A stretch of DNA of 64,000 nt from an uncultured Draconibacterium sp. (GCA_947492175.1 CANLMQ010000003.1:1-64000); one strand, 5' to 3'. Positions 51,455-61,139 are shown, counted from the first letter of the stretch. Program-made: numbers and translations. Notes: generated by a model not told the origin, from the letters alone.

Positions 51455-53122
51455 TTATAAGTTCACAAATTTACCATTCAAAACCACACCATCTAATCCC
51501 ATTGTTTTTGCTGATTTTAAGGCATCTTCTTCGGTATGAACAATGGGTTCACCTCCGGCATTAAACGATGTGTTAATTAATGCTTTTACTCCAAACTCGT
51601 TATCCAGATGTTTTAGCAAATCATATATGAAAGGATTGTCGCTTTTTTGAAAAACGGTCTGAAAACGTGCAGTTCCATCGGCATGAATGGCTCCGGCAAG
51701 TTCTTTTTGTCGTTGTGTAAGAACAGCAAAATCGAGTAGCATATATTTTGAGAGCGGATGAATGGTGTTAAGACCAGTAAAATAGCTGGTGTTTGCCTCT
51801 AAAGCAATTGGGGCAAGCGGCCGGTACCACTCGCGGCCTTTTTTTTCCATGCTTAATTTTTTTGATAATCCCTTTGAATCTGCCAGTGCTAAAATACTTC
51901 GGTTTCCCAACGCACGCGGGCCGGCTTCTCCAAAGTTGTTGCAAACACCAATTAGTTTTTTTTGAAGAAGTAATTCGGCAACCTGTTTTATTGTTTCAGC
52001 TGAATGAGAAGAGTTGTATTGTTCAATTCCCCAGTTATTTATATAGGCAGAATGTGGTTCAACATGGCCATGTTTTTTCCATTCTGCAAATGCTGCGGCG
52101 CCCAATGCCAGACCTGAATCTTCGGTGCAGGGTGGGATAAATACATTTTTAAAAATATTATTGTTAATTATCTGAGTATTTGCCACAATGTTTAAGGCCG
52201 AACCTCCTGTGTAATACAGGTTTTCAGTACCTGTCTTTTCCTGGAGTTCCTGCAGTTTTTTCAGAATTTTGCGAACAAAAATCTGTTGTAAAGTTGCTGC
52301 AACATCCTGAATAAAAGGATCTTTCTGGTTGAATGATTTTAATTCAATGCCAAAGTTGTTTTTTGCAGCACGAAAAAACAGGGAGGTTTTTCCCCAGATA
52401 TCCTGAAAAAAATTGTTTTCAATCAACCAATTTTCAAGTTCGGGTTTGTAAGTGCCCAGCCCGGCAAAACCCATAAATTTACCGGGCACAGCATTTTGCT
52501 CCGAAAGTTTTGCCCCGATAATGGAAAAGACCAAAGCATTGGCATTGTATATAGTAGAGTAGGGCTTCAAATCCCAGTGGTATTCTACCCATTCAAATTT
52601 TCCGTTTTTAAGAGTGCCTGCTGAGAGATTGCTCAAACTGGCACCTCCATCAAAATGGACAAGCAGACTGTTGTCTCTGAAAGTGCCAAAAAAAGGCAGA
52701 CACGAGAACAGGTGTGCCAACTCGTGATTTAATACCCAAGCTTCTTTTTCTTCGCCAAACCACCAGCACTTCCCCTTTTCCAAGTTATTGTCCAGATCGT
52801 TTGCCAGAGGCGCTTCAAACCGTGCTTCGCCATTTTGTAACAAAAACGTACGTCCAACTACATTATCGACAAAAACAAGGTCGTATTCGTTTCCCACCAG
52901 CTTTTTGTCTTTAAGAATCTGTTTTAAATGAATGTGGAGTGTATTATCGCGTTTCCGGCGCGAAATGCGTTCCTGTTGCAGAAAATTTATTACTCTGCCA
53001 TTTTGCATGAAAGCCAGGTTGTGGTCGTGCACATAAAACGGATGCTTGTATTCGAAACGATCCTGAATTCCATAAATGGCTAATGTTGGTTTGGTTTTAT
53101 CCATTAAAAACGAGTTCGGCAA
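51455..53122 (-). CDS. carbamoyltransferase, NodU/CmcH/TobZ family
   Basis: A 555-residue protein; an internal ATG at 53104 (MDKTKPTLAIYG) is an alternative start. It has the Kae1-like N-domain (ERISRRKRD, LNHELAHLFSCLPFF with metal-binding histidines, LLVHFDGGASLSN, NLYYTGGSALNIVANT) and the C-terminal domain (IGVCNNFGEAGPRALGNRSI, REWYRPLAPIAL, LINTSFNAGGEPIVHTEEDA). Family enzymes make carbamoyl-adenylate and pass the carbamoyl group to a hydroxyl on a small molecule. No biosynthetic cluster surrounds it; it is within a housekeeping group next to tsaB, whose family is a distant structural relative. It overlaps the DUF6427 gene. Confidence 0.9.
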   Translation of the reverse strand: MPNSFLMDKTKPTLAIYGIQDRFEYKHPFYVHDHNLAFMQNGRVINFLQQERISRRKRDNTLHIHLKQILKDKKLVGNEYDLVFVDNVVGRTFLLQNGEARFEAPLANDLDNNLEKGKCWWFGEEKEAWVLNHELAHLFSCLPFFGTFRDNSLLVHFDGGASLSNLSAGTLKNGKFEWVEYHWDLKPYSTIYNANALVFSIIGAKLSEQNAVPGKFMGFAGLGTYKPELENWLIENNFFQDIWGKTSLFFRAAKNNFGIELKSFNQKDPFIQDVAATLQQIFVRKILKKLQELQEKTGTENLYYTGGSALNIVANTQIINNNIFKNVFIPPCTEDSGLALGAAAFAEWKKHGHVEPHSAYINNWGIEQYNSSHSAETIKQVAELLLQKKLIGVCNNFGEAGPRALGNRSILALADSKGLSKKLSMEKKGREWYRPLAPIALEANTSYFTGLNTIHPLSKYMLLDFAVLTQRQKELAGAIHADGTARFQTVFQKSDNPFIYDLLKHLDNEFGVKALINTSFNAGGEPIVHTEEDALKSAKTMGLDGVVLNGKFVNL

Positions 53123-54098
53123 ATTGCATAAAAATTACACTAATAAATAGCACTGCAAACAACACTTCTCCCCAAATTCTTTTCTTCATAAAAACAAAAA
53201 AGTTTGCAACAAGAAAAGTCCCCGGTATGGCAGCTATTATGAGCATTTCCTGAGAGGCTGCTGGAATGAAAACAAAACTTATCATCGAACTGAAAAAGAT
53301 CCAGAAAAAGGCTGTAAAATATTTCCTGGAGCTGATTTTCTTTTTGTCGTATTGTTTTAAAATATCGATACTTCCAATAACTGTATAAATTATCAAGATT
53401 CCCAAATAAACCTGTAGTGCCAAATCTGACAGAAAATGATTTACCGGGGTTGTAAAATTCCGTTGAATTAATTCCAGCGTTTCGAACAGCTCATCATTCC
53501 AGAAAGCATACGACAACGCAAAGGCCAACGGCAATAAAAATCCAAGAATATAGATAAGCAGTTCGCGCCACTTTTTCTCGCGACTCAGAACTGCAATTGC
53601 TACAAAGAAAGCAGGGAAGAGTATTGCCAGATTAAAACAAAAAAGTGAGGCAATACCGATTAAAAAACCTACATCGAATACTGTAGAATACGGGCGCGAT
53701 TTTTCGAACATTCCAAACAAACGGTCAATGGCAAACAATAAAAATATAGCGCCAAAATAAACCGGATGCAAGGTATGCATGTTTACAAATCCACCCATAA
53801 TTATTACAAAAAGAATGGATGGCAATTTACTGCGAATGCGTATAAACGAATACTTGTTGTTTAGCAGTTGCATTAAAAAACCAAGCGCTATAACCAACAG
53901 CATGCTTAACAAAACATGCAAAAAAGGATGTTCGCCAATCAGATTGAGAATGGGAGAGAAGAGTAGGTTTTGCTGTTCGCAAACCGAGAAATCATATACA
54001 AACGGGTGCAACAAATTTTTCATCCAGAAAACAAGGGCTGCTACCGGAATGAGAAATAAATTTGTTGCACTGTTTGTTTTTATTCTTTTTAATATCAT
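53097..54098 (-). CDS. DUF6427-family integral membrane protein
   Basis: A 333-residue protein with nine or ten membrane segments and short basic loops, with no enzyme motif. Features such as NKYSFIRIRSKLPSILFVII, FVNMHTLHPVYFGAIFLLFA and LDVGFLIG-like SLFCFNLAILFPAFF match the Bacteroidota DUF6427 family as I remember it. Function unknown. It lies 2 bases after purD and overlaps the carbamoyltransferase, so it is embedded in one operon. Confidence 0.8.
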   Translation of the reverse strand: MILKRIKTNSATNLFLIPVAALVFWMKNLLHPFVYDFSVCEQQNLLFSPILNLIGEHPFLHVLLSMLLVIALGFLMQLLNNKYSFIRIRSKLPSILFVIIMGGFVNMHTLHPVYFGAIFLLFAIDRLFGMFEKSRPYSTVFDVGFLIGIASLFCFNLAILFPAFFVAIAVLSREKKWRELLIYILGFLLPLAFALSYAFWNDELFETLELIQRNFTTPVNHFLSDLALQVYLGILIIYTVIGSIDILKQYDKKKISSRKYFTAFFWIFFSSMISFVFIPAASQEMLIIAAIPGTFLVANFFVFMKKRIWGEVLFAVLFISVIFMQFAELVFNG

Positions 54099-54100
54099 CT

Positions 54101-55369
54101 CTATAGGTCGAAACCTAAATCTTTCCTGAAATATTTCCCGTCGAAGTTGATTACTTCAGCGTTTTTAAACGAAATGCCAAGGGCATCTTTCATATTTGAA
54201 CCGTATGAACTAACAGCAATAACACGACCTCCAGCAGTTACAACATCTTTACCACTGGTTTTTGTGCCGGCATGAAAGATGATACTGTCGGTAACTTTAT
54301 CAGTTCCGGTAATCACTTTCCCGTTTTCGTAACTTCCCGGATAGCCACCTGAAACCAACATTACTGTAACGGCAGTACGCTCATCGAATTCAATATTTTT
54401 TTCGGCTAAAGTTCCTGTAGCTGCACCATCGAGCAGATCAACAAAATCAGATTTTACCCGTAACATTACGGCTTCTGTTTCAGGATCGCCCATTCGAACA
54501 TTGTATTCGATTACATAAGGATTATCGTTTACATTTATTAGCCCGAAAAAGATAAATCCGTTGTAGTCGATTCCGTCTTTTTGCAAACCATCTACAGTGG
54601 GTTGAATGATTTGTTTTTCAACTTTATCCATAAATGCGGCATCGGCAAACGGAACCGGAGAAATAGCTCCCATTCCACCTGTGTTCAAGCCGGTGTCTCC
54701 TTCGCCAATACGTTTATAATCTTTTGCTTCGGGTAAAATTTTGTAGCTTTTACCATCGGTAATTGCAAATACCGAAACCTCAACACCGCTTAAAAATTCT
54801 TCAATTACAACTTTGCTGCTGGCTGCACCAAATTGTCCGGCTAACATTTCTTTTAGCGAGCTTTCAGCTTCTTCAATCGAATCGATAATCAGTACGCCTT
54901 TCCCGGCTGCCAAACCATCTGCTTTTAAAACATAAGGAGCAGTCATTGTTTTCAGAAAAGCCACTCCTTCATGGATACAATCGGGAGTTACGGTAAAATA
55001 TTTTGCAGTTGGAATGTTGTGGCGCGCCATAAAATCTTTGGCAAAATCTTTACTGCCTTCCAGTTCGGCTCCGGCTTTTTTAGGGCCTACAACTTTTACC
55101 TCTTTAAGCTCAGGATCGGCTGCGAAAAAATCGTGTAATCCTTCTACCAATGGAACTTCGGGGCCCACCAACATTAAGTCGATGTTGTTTTCGAGAACCA
55201 AAGTTTTTATTTTCTGAAAATCGGAAACACCAGCTTCAAGGTTGATTCCCAATTCTGCTGTTCCGGCATTTCCGGGAGTAAAAAACAGTTTTTCAACTTT
55301 GTTACTTTGTTTGATTTTCCACCCAAGGGCGTGTTCTCTTCCTCCGGATCCAACTATTAAAATATTCAT
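54101..55369 (-). CDS. purD: phosphoribosylamine-glycine ligase
   Basis: A 422-residue ATP-grasp enzyme catalysing the second step of purine synthesis (phosphoribosylamine plus glycine plus ATP to GAR). N-domain: ILIVGSGGREHALGWKI. The ATP-grasp region has PYVLKADGLAAGKGVLI, LSGVEVSVFAITDG, EAKDYKRIGEGDTGLNTGGM and YNVRMGDPETEAV. Length and C-terminal domain are normal. It begins the group purD, DUF6427, carbamoyltransferase, tsaB, DUF3108. Confidence 0.98.
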   Translation of the reverse strand: MNILIVGSGGREHALGWKIKQSNKVEKLFFTPGNAGTAELGINLEAGVSDFQKIKTLVLENNIDLMLVGPEVPLVEGLHDFFAADPELKEVKVVGPKKAGAELEGSKDFAKDFMARHNIPTAKYFTVTPDCIHEGVAFLKTMTAPYVLKADGLAAGKGVLIIDSIEEAESSLKEMLAGQFGAASSKVVIEEFLSGVEVSVFAITDGKSYKILPEAKDYKRIGEGDTGLNTGGMGAISPVPFADAAFMDKVEKQIIQPTVDGLQKDGIDYNGFIFFGLINVNDNPYVIEYNVRMGDPETEAVMLRVKSDFVDLLDGAATGTLAEKNIEFDERTAVTVMLVSGGYPGSYENGKVITGTDKVTDSIIFHAGTKTSGKDVVTAGGRVIAVSSYGSNMKDALGISFKNAEVINFDGKYFRKDLGFDL

Positions 55370-55404
55370 TTTCTCAGTATGTTATTTTGTTCTTATTTAA
55401 AAAC

Positions 55405-58400
55405 CTACGAATTTATACTGCTGTATGTTTGAAAATGTGCTTGCAGTGTTTCGCCAATTTTCTTGGCTAATTCTGTTTGTCCCGAAGTACGGGCAATGCG
55501 TTCCATATTTTGCATATAAAACATGTTGCGTTGAATTTCTTCCTGAACTCCTTTTGTAAAGCGGTGTTTTGTATCTAATGCAAAATAGTAATTCAATTCA
55601 TCGTTAAAGTCGGTAAATGCTTCGTTAAGCATTTCAACTCCTTTGTCGGTAGCTCCTGCTTTAAAGTAGTTTTCAGCCAAATTCAGGGCAAAGTATTCGT
55701 AAGGAATAATTTCGTTTGGAATGAGTTCGTTGCAATGATCAACCACTGCAATTGCCGAATCCTTTTTTCCTTCAGCTATAAGTGCCGAAGCCAGGCGATT
55801 AAAACTGTTTCTGATGTTGGTCATCATGCGGGTATTGGTTTCGTCCAGGTAAATATCCGGATTATTCATTCCGCCCCACTTGAATTTATTCATCAGGTTA
55901 TTGTACATCAATTTTGTATCAACCCGCCCGAATTGCAGTTGTTGTGGCAAGCTTTTAGTTTTAATAGGCACAAAACGGTAAGCAAAACCTTCTACCTGGA
56001 AATAATCCTGAAGGTTCATATATTTGCCCCGCCCCACTGTTATTGCCCAGTAAATTGGTCGTTCCCAGTTGTTTGTTGCCAAAAGATCAAGAATCAGCAT
56101 TTCATCTTTCGATAACATATTTTTGCCTGAAAGATCGATCACAATTTCATCAACAATTTTATCGTAATCTTCAGGGCGAACCACATTGTTCCGGATAACA
56201 GCTTCTTTGTCAACCTTATATCTTAATATTTTTTTAGGAATATAAGCAGCATTGTCGGCCTGTTGCAATTTGGTAGCCGGATTGTCGTTGGCAATAAAAT
56301 CAACCGCCTCTTTTAAACCTATGTGGTCGCGTTTTATCCTCGGATCGTCAATAACATAAACCATGTCGCGCGTTCCTGTACGATACTGGTCCGATCGTAA
56401 GGTGAATGGAAGAGGATCTGAATTGTAGGCTTTTCGTCGCATCTGATCGGCATACCAGTCGGTTTGTAAATAACTCAGGTTACAAACGCGCATATCTGTA
56501 CGAACTCCTTCCACTTCCTGGTTATACCAAAGTGGGAAAGTGTCGTTGTCGCCATTGGTAAAGATTACTCCGTTTGGCTGACATGTTTCGAGATAGTTTG
56601 CTCCAAAATCGCGAGCAGTGTAACGTCCCGACCGATCGTGATCGTCCCAGTTTTGAGCTGCCATTAGTCCCGGAACCAAAATGAGTGCAATCACACCTGT
56701 TGCTCCTGCCGCAATAGTTTCCGGAATATATTTTTTTAATGTTTCTGAAATGGCTAAAACACCGAGCCCGATCCAAATGGCAAAAGCATAAAAAGAGCCG
56801 GCATAAGCATAATCGCGTTCGCGTGGCTGATGCGGGTACTGGTTAAGGTAAACCACAATGGCCAGACCGGTTAATATAAAGAGCAGGAAAACTACCCAAA
56901 GTCCTTTTTTACCTTCTTTGCCACGGTTGTATTGGAATAGAATTCCCAAAATACCGAGCAATAGAGGAAGGAAGTAATACGTGTTGTGTGCTTTGTTATT
57001 TGCCAGTTTTGCAGGAAGATTATCCTGATCGCCCAAACGTATTTCGTCGATGAATTTAATACCACTTAACCAGTTTCCATACAAAATGCTTCCATGGCCC
57101 TGAATGTCGTTCTGACGGCCCACAAAGTTCCACATAAAATACCGCCAGTACATATGGTTTACCTGATAGGTAAAGAAAAACCGCATGTTTTCGGCAAAGG
57201 TTGGTTTTACAATTACTTCTGTTTCTCCGCGTTCATTTTTGTGCTGAATACGTGTGCCTTTAATTTTACCCCACTCTGCATAATCATTGGCATGCGAAGG
57301 ATCCATCGAGCTCCACATTCTTGGGAAGATACCGGTAAATTTAGGATCGTAATTGGCACTGTAACGATGATGGGTAATAACATATTTCCCATCGATTTGC
57401 GAATAAAGTGCCCGTCCTTCGGTAAATCTTTTTGCCGGATCTAAAGGAGAATTGTAATATTGACCGCTGAACAAAGGTCGGTCGCCATACTGTTCGCGAT
57501 TTAAATAACCAAGCAACGAAAATGTATCGTTCGGGCTGTTTTGATCCATTGGTGGTTGGGCCGATGAACGAATTATAATGATGGCAAATGATGAATAACC
57601 GATTAAAATAACGGCTACGCCTAGCAAAATAGTATTTAGAACCACCTTGTGTTTCTTGTGTGTGTAAATGATTCCAAAGGCCAAAGCTGCAGTTACAGCC
57701 ACTGCATAAAACAGTACTCCAGAGTGAAAAGGTAGTCCGAAAGAATTTACAAACATTAATTCGAACCACGAACCAATATTTACGAATCCGGGAATAATTC
57801 CGTACATAATACCACCAAGTAATACTACCGAAATAACCAAGGCGCGGATAAATCCTTTTCGTGTAACCTCGTATTTTCTGAAATAATAAACAAATACAAT
57901 GGCAGGAATTGCCAATAAGTTCAGTAAGTGAACACCAATTGAAAGCCCTATTATATAGGCTATAAAAATCAGCCAACGGTTAGAATAGCGTTCATCTGCA
58001 ATATCTTCCCACTTTAAAATGGCCCAAAATACAAGAGCAGTAAGTAGCGACGAGCTGGCATAAACTTCGCCTTCAACAGCCGAAAACCAGAAGGTATCTG
58101 AAAAAGTGTAAGCTAAGGCACCTACCAATCCACTTGCCACAATGGCAATGGTTTGTCCCATCGAAATCTCATCTGTTTTAACAAGCAGTTTCTTTGCCAG
58201 ATGGGTAATGGTCCAAAATAAAAACATAATAGTTCCGGCGCTGGCCAGTGCCGAAAGTACATTAACCATTTTCGCTGCATCCTCGGGGCCGCCAAACAGG
58301 GTGAAAAACCGTCCAACAATCATAAAAATAGGTGCTCCGGGTGGATGTCCTACCTCGAATTTGAAAGCAGTGGTAATAAACTCGCCACAATCCCAAAAGC

Positions 58401-58494
58401 TTACGGTTGGCTCAATCGTTAATAAATAAGTGATGGCCGCAACTAAAAAACTTACCCAGCCAAAAACGTTGTTAAACAGTTTGTATTGCTTCAT
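55405..58494 (-). CDS. DUF2723 family membrane protein (GT-C-like)
   Basis: A 1029-residue protein with about 12-14 membrane segments in its first half and a large soluble C-terminal half with TPR-like helices at the end. The N-terminal signature LTIEPTVSFWDCGEFITTAF, then VGHPPGAPIFMIVGRFF, is the DUF2723 motif, placed among GT-C-fold lipid-linked glycosyltransferases. The middle has PHQPRERDYAYAGSFYAFAI and TNGDNDTFPLWYNQEVEGVR. It probably transfers a sugar from a lipid carrier to an exported protein or lipid. It is common in Bacteroidota and not tied to the neighbours in any obvious way. Confidence 0.9.
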   Translation of the reverse strand: MKQYKLFNNVFGWVSFLVAAITYLLTIEPTVSFWDCGEFITTAFKFEVGHPPGAPIFMIVGRFFTLFGGPEDAAKMVNVLSALASAGTIMFLFWTITHLAKKLLVKTDEISMGQTIAIVASGLVGALAYTFSDTFWFSAVEGEVYASSSLLTALVFWAILKWEDIADERYSNRWLIFIAYIIGLSIGVHLLNLLAIPAIVFVYYFRKYEVTRKGFIRALVISVVLLGGIMYGIIPGFVNIGSWFELMFVNSFGLPFHSGVLFYAVAVTAALAFGIIYTHKKHKVVLNTILLGVAVILIGYSSFAIIIIRSSAQPPMDQNSPNDTFSLLGYLNREQYGDRPLFSGQYYNSPLDPAKRFTEGRALYSQIDGKYVITHHRYSANYDPKFTGIFPRMWSSMDPSHANDYAEWGKIKGTRIQHKNERGETEVIVKPTFAENMRFFFTYQVNHMYWRYFMWNFVGRQNDIQGHGSILYGNWLSGIKFIDEIRLGDQDNLPAKLANNKAHNTYYFLPLLLGILGILFQYNRGKEGKKGLWVVFLLFILTGLAIVVYLNQYPHQPRERDYAYAGSFYAFAIWIGLGVLAISETLKKYIPETIAAGATGVIALILVPGLMAAQNWDDHDRSGRYTARDFGANYLETCQPNGVIFTNGDNDTFPLWYNQEVEGVRTDMRVCNLSYLQTDWYADQMRRKAYNSDPLPFTLRSDQYRTGTRDMVYVIDDPRIKRDHIGLKEAVDFIANDNPATKLQQADNAAYIPKKILRYKVDKEAVIRNNVVRPEDYDKIVDEIVIDLSGKNMLSKDEMLILDLLATNNWERPIYWAITVGRGKYMNLQDYFQVEGFAYRFVPIKTKSLPQQLQFGRVDTKLMYNNLMNKFKWGGMNNPDIYLDETNTRMMTNIRNSFNRLASALIAEGKKDSAIAVVDHCNELIPNEIIPYEYFALNLAENYFKAGATDKGVEMLNEAFTDFNDELNYYFALDTKHRFTKGVQEEIQRNMFYMQNMERIARTSGQTELAKKIGETLQAHFQTYSSINS

Positions 58495-58668
58495 TTTAAT
58501 GTGTTTTCAGAATGCTGAAATTTTTGCAAATTATATAATAGCTGCGAAGATAAGTGTTTTGCTTCAAATTGAAACGTTTAGGTAGCAATAGACCCACAGA
58601 AATTAAAATAGAAGGAGATTGAACAAATACAGAAACATCTAATTATTGGAAATCCTGCCGAAAATTAT

Positions 58669-59574
58669 CTATTGTATATTGAATCCCAGTAAGAAGTCGT
58701 GAGTATTCAATGTTTCACTTTTCAGAAAATCATTAAAGCTATAACTATATCCAATTCTGAATCTTTGTTTAAGGTCTATTCCTAACATCAGAGAATGAAA
58801 ATCCTCAAAATCTGAATTCTGATACCCCGCCCAAAATGTCTTTTTGTATTCTGCAAAAATTCCCGGTATAAAGCTAAAGTCCTTATCGGAATAATCGGTC
58901 ATAAGATTTGGGGTGAGTGCGAAGTTTTGTGTATTAACAATTTTATAAGAAAAAACTCCGGTAAAAACCGCAGGAATATCGATACTCAAATTATTTTCTC
59001 CGGAAATTTGTTCCTGGACAGTTGCACTTAACCCTGCACTTAACCTTTCCGAATAAAAATATACACCAATGTTTCCATTAAACGTTTTATAATGTTCATC
59101 CTGAATATTATTAAGTAATGGGTCATTGGGTTCAAGAGGATAAAGCTGATATTCGGAAAGGACATTCTTGTAAAAAGTGGTACCGCCCGAAATTCCAAAA
59201 CTTAAAATGGCAGCTTCAAAAACTTTGAAGTCATAAGCATAGTTTACTTTTACCAGGTTAGCGGATTCGAGACCGAATTTTGTATGGTAAAAATCGAGCC
59301 CTATGGTCCCGGCTTTTTGAGAGATTCTGTAGTCGAACGATCCCGTTACCAAATTAAAAGATTCCTTCCCGTAGTCTGCAAAATCGTAGGCCAGGTGAGA
59401 GAAACTTCCATAAATCCAATCGGATGGAGTAGAAATTGCCGCCGGGTTCTTAAATGACAGGCCCGTCCAGTATGCTCCCTCCTGTGCATTTGTTTTTAAC
59501 TGAAAAGAAATGAATAAAAGTATGATGGCTAAAACTGCCACTGGTGGAATTACATTAGAATTTTTGAGATTCAT
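58669..59574 (-). CDS. PorP/SprF-family outer-membrane protein
   Basis: A 301-residue predicted beta-barrel with an N-terminal signal/anchor (to ~residue 31, TNAQ). The PorP/SprF pattern is present: LSFKNPAAISTPSDWIYGSF, alternating strands, and a closing FRIGYSYSFNDFLKSETLNT ending in HDFLLGFNIQ. Members take part in type IX secretion and gliding, often paired with a large cell-surface protein; no such partner is adjacent here, so the role is open. Confidence 0.8.
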   Translation of the reverse strand: MNLKNSNVIPPVAVLAIILLFISFQLKTNAQEGAYWTGLSFKNPAAISTPSDWIYGSFSHLAYDFADYGKESFNLVTGSFDYRISQKAGTIGLDFYHTKFGLESANLVKVNYAYDFKVFEAAILSFGISGGTTFYKNVLSEYQLYPLEPNDPLLNNIQDEHYKTFNGNIGVYFYSERLSAGLSATVQEQISGENNLSIDIPAVFTGVFSYKIVNTQNFALTPNLMTDYSDKDFSFIPGIFAEYKKTFWAGYQNSDFEDFHSLMLGIDLKQRFRIGYSYSFNDFLKSETLNTHDFLLGFNIQ

Positions 59575-59640
59575 TTTGTGTAATGGTTTAAATTAGAGGT
59601 ATAAACATATAATTATTTTACGATAATTAATACGGTTAAA

Positions 59641-60378
59641 TCAATAAAACATAATTCCGGAAACCATTCGGCCTGTATTAATTCCATCGCGGCGGGCTGA
59701 GTAGTATTTTGTTTTTTCAGTAAATGTACATTCTTCCTTGATTTCTATGTTTTTTTCGGGAATTCCTTTTTGAAGTAACAATTGCCGGTTGGCTTCCCAA
59801 AGGTTAAAATGATAGTTGCCCGAATGGTTTTTATGAAGTGCCGTTTCTGCGTTTGGGATCGTTTTTTTTGCAGCTTCAACCACCTCATCGCCCACCTCGT
59901 AAATTTCAGGGCTGATGGAAGGACCGATTGCCGCAAGAATATTTTCAGGTAAACTGTTATAGTTTTGAATCATCCGTTCAACCGTGTTTTGTACTATTTT
60001 TCCTACAGTTCCGCGCCAACCGGCATGAATTGCAGCCACTATTTGTTTAACCGGATCGAAAAGGAGAACGGGCACGCAATCGGCGGTTTGAATACAAAGA
60101 CAAATGCCTGGTTTGTTGCTTACCAAAGCATCAGTTTGGTCGATTGTATTTTCGTTTAGGCTGTGAATTTCGGCAACACAACTGGTATGTGTTTGTTTTG
60201 GAAACACCAGTTTTTCAGCATCTACATTTATTGCTTTTGCCAATTTTGCCCGGTTTCCGGAATTATTGGAAAACCGAACATTTTCGATATCCAAAGTAAG
60301 CCTGGTTGTAGTAAATGCCAAAATAGTTGTAAAAGGCTCGAATACTTTATAGTGAATTAAATGTGTGTTGTTATCCAT
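59641..60378 (-). CDS. pgeF: peptidoglycan editing factor/polyphenol oxidase family (YfiH)
   Basis: A 245-residue PgeF (DUF152) protein. The metal/active-site residues are visible: FPKQTHTSCVAEI (His), QTADCVPVLLFDP (Cys) and AAIHAGWRGTVGKIVQNTVE (His). It is thought to remove misincorporated L-Ser from peptidoglycan precursors; older annotations call it a laccase. Its start codon overlaps the end of the Crp/Fnr regulator gene by 8 bases, so it is likely co-expressed with the nitrosative-stress regulator. Confidence 0.93.
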   Translation of the reverse strand: MDNNTHLIHYKVFEPFTTILAFTTTRLTLDIENVRFSNNSGNRAKLAKAINVDAEKLVFPKQTHTSCVAEIHSLNENTIDQTDALVSNKPGICLCIQTADCVPVLLFDPVKQIVAAIHAGWRGTVGKIVQNTVERMIQNYNSLPENILAAIGPSISPEIYEVGDEVVEAAKKTIPNAETALHKNHSGNYHFNLWEANRQLLLQKGIPEKNIEIKEECTFTEKTKYYSARRDGINTGRMVSGIMFY

Positions 60379-61048
60379 TTCTGAGTAGATCGTTTAATCT
60401 GTTTTTGTCGAGCAAAGTAACCGTTTTCTTCTCAATTTTAATTAGTCCCTCGGTTTGCATATCGCCTAGCACGCGAGCCAGCGACGGTCGTGTTACTCCA
60501 AAAAGATCGGCCAGTTGTTTTTGTGTGTTTTTTAATTCAAACGAATGAAATTTATCGCCGGCCTGTTGCAAAAGAAAGTGGGCCACCTTTTCTTTTATTG
60601 TTTTAAAACTAAGAAAATGCAGTTTTTGCGACAGGAATTGTGCCCGCGATGAAATACTGTTCAGGTAGTTTCTAAGAATTCGGGTGCTTAGTTGTAGTAG
60701 CTTCAGAAATTCAGTAACCGGAATTGCCAGAATTTTGGCTTCGGTGTTTGCAGTAACCGTTACTGGAAATTTGTTTTGTTTTCCGAAAAGAAAAGCCGAT
60801 GCCAGCGGTTTGGGAGCTTCAATATCTTCAATTTTTACTGTCTTTTCCGAATAGTCGATCATTTCTCCACGCACGCTGCCCGACAAAACAATAAGCAAAC
60901 TTTTTACTTCGTCGCCCGCAAAAACAACAACTTCGTCTTTCTCATATTTTTTTATCTGAAAATGAATTTTTGAAAGCAGTTCTCGGCTTTCATTTTCTGA
61001 TATTCCCATAAAAACGGGGCATTGCATTAATAAGCTATAATTCAACAT
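60371..61048 (-). CDS. HcpR-like Crp/Fnr-family transcriptional regulator
   Basis: A 225-residue Crp/Fnr protein. The N-terminal cyclic-nucleotide-binding-like barrel spans ~5-125 (VVVFAGDEVKSLLIVLSGSV), then a dimerisation helix. The C-terminal winged HTH is NTQKQLADLFGVTRPSLARV, at ~175-195. There is no Fnr-type N-terminal cysteine cluster. It is divergent from a ferredoxin-type gene and hcp, and an 18-base palindrome lies 14 bases from its start. In Bacteroidota, regulators in this position (HcpR) respond to nitrosative stress and activate hcp. The HcpR assignment is by context. Confidence 0.85.
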   Translation of the reverse strand: MLNYSLLMQCPVFMGISENESRELLSKIHFQIKKYEKDEVVVFAGDEVKSLLIVLSGSVRGEMIDYSEKTVKIEDIEAPKPLASAFLFGKQNKFPVTVTANTEAKILAIPVTEFLKLLQLSTRILRNYLNSISSRAQFLSQKLHFLSFKTIKEKVAHFLLQQAGDKFHSFELKNTQKQLADLFGVTRPSLARVLGDMQTEGLIKIEKKTVTLLDKNRLNDLLRNG

Positions 61049-61061
61049 GATTTTTTGTTGT

Positions 61062-61079
61062 TTGTAACATTTGGTACAA
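61062..61079. promoter_or_regulatory. Crp/Fnr (HcpR-like) operator
   Basis: TTGTAAC-ATTT-GGTACAA: inverted half sites TTGTAMC with a 4-base spacer, typical of Crp/Fnr targets. Its centre (61070.5) is about 41.5 bases upstream of the start expected from the -7 box at 61100-61107, which is class II activator geometry. It also sits just in front of the regulator gene, allowing autoregulation. Confidence 0.75.
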
Positions 61080-61099
61080 TCTGAAAAACAGCTTCACGC

Positions 61100-61107
61100 T
61101 ACTTTTG
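61100..61107 (+). promoter_or_regulatory. -7 box of the ferredoxin/hcp promoter
   Basis: TACTTTTG fits TAnnTTTG. There is no well-spaced -33 TTTG, as expected for an activator-dependent promoter. The start codon follows 33 bases later. Confidence 0.5.
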
Positions 61108-61139
61108 TTGCGTAAACTTAAAGAAAAAGTTAGGAAACT

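Noticed and set aside
57341..57976. 211-codon minus-strand frame
   Set aside because: A shadow of the DUF2723 gene in another frame; rich in Arg, Trp and Cys, without any domain pattern.
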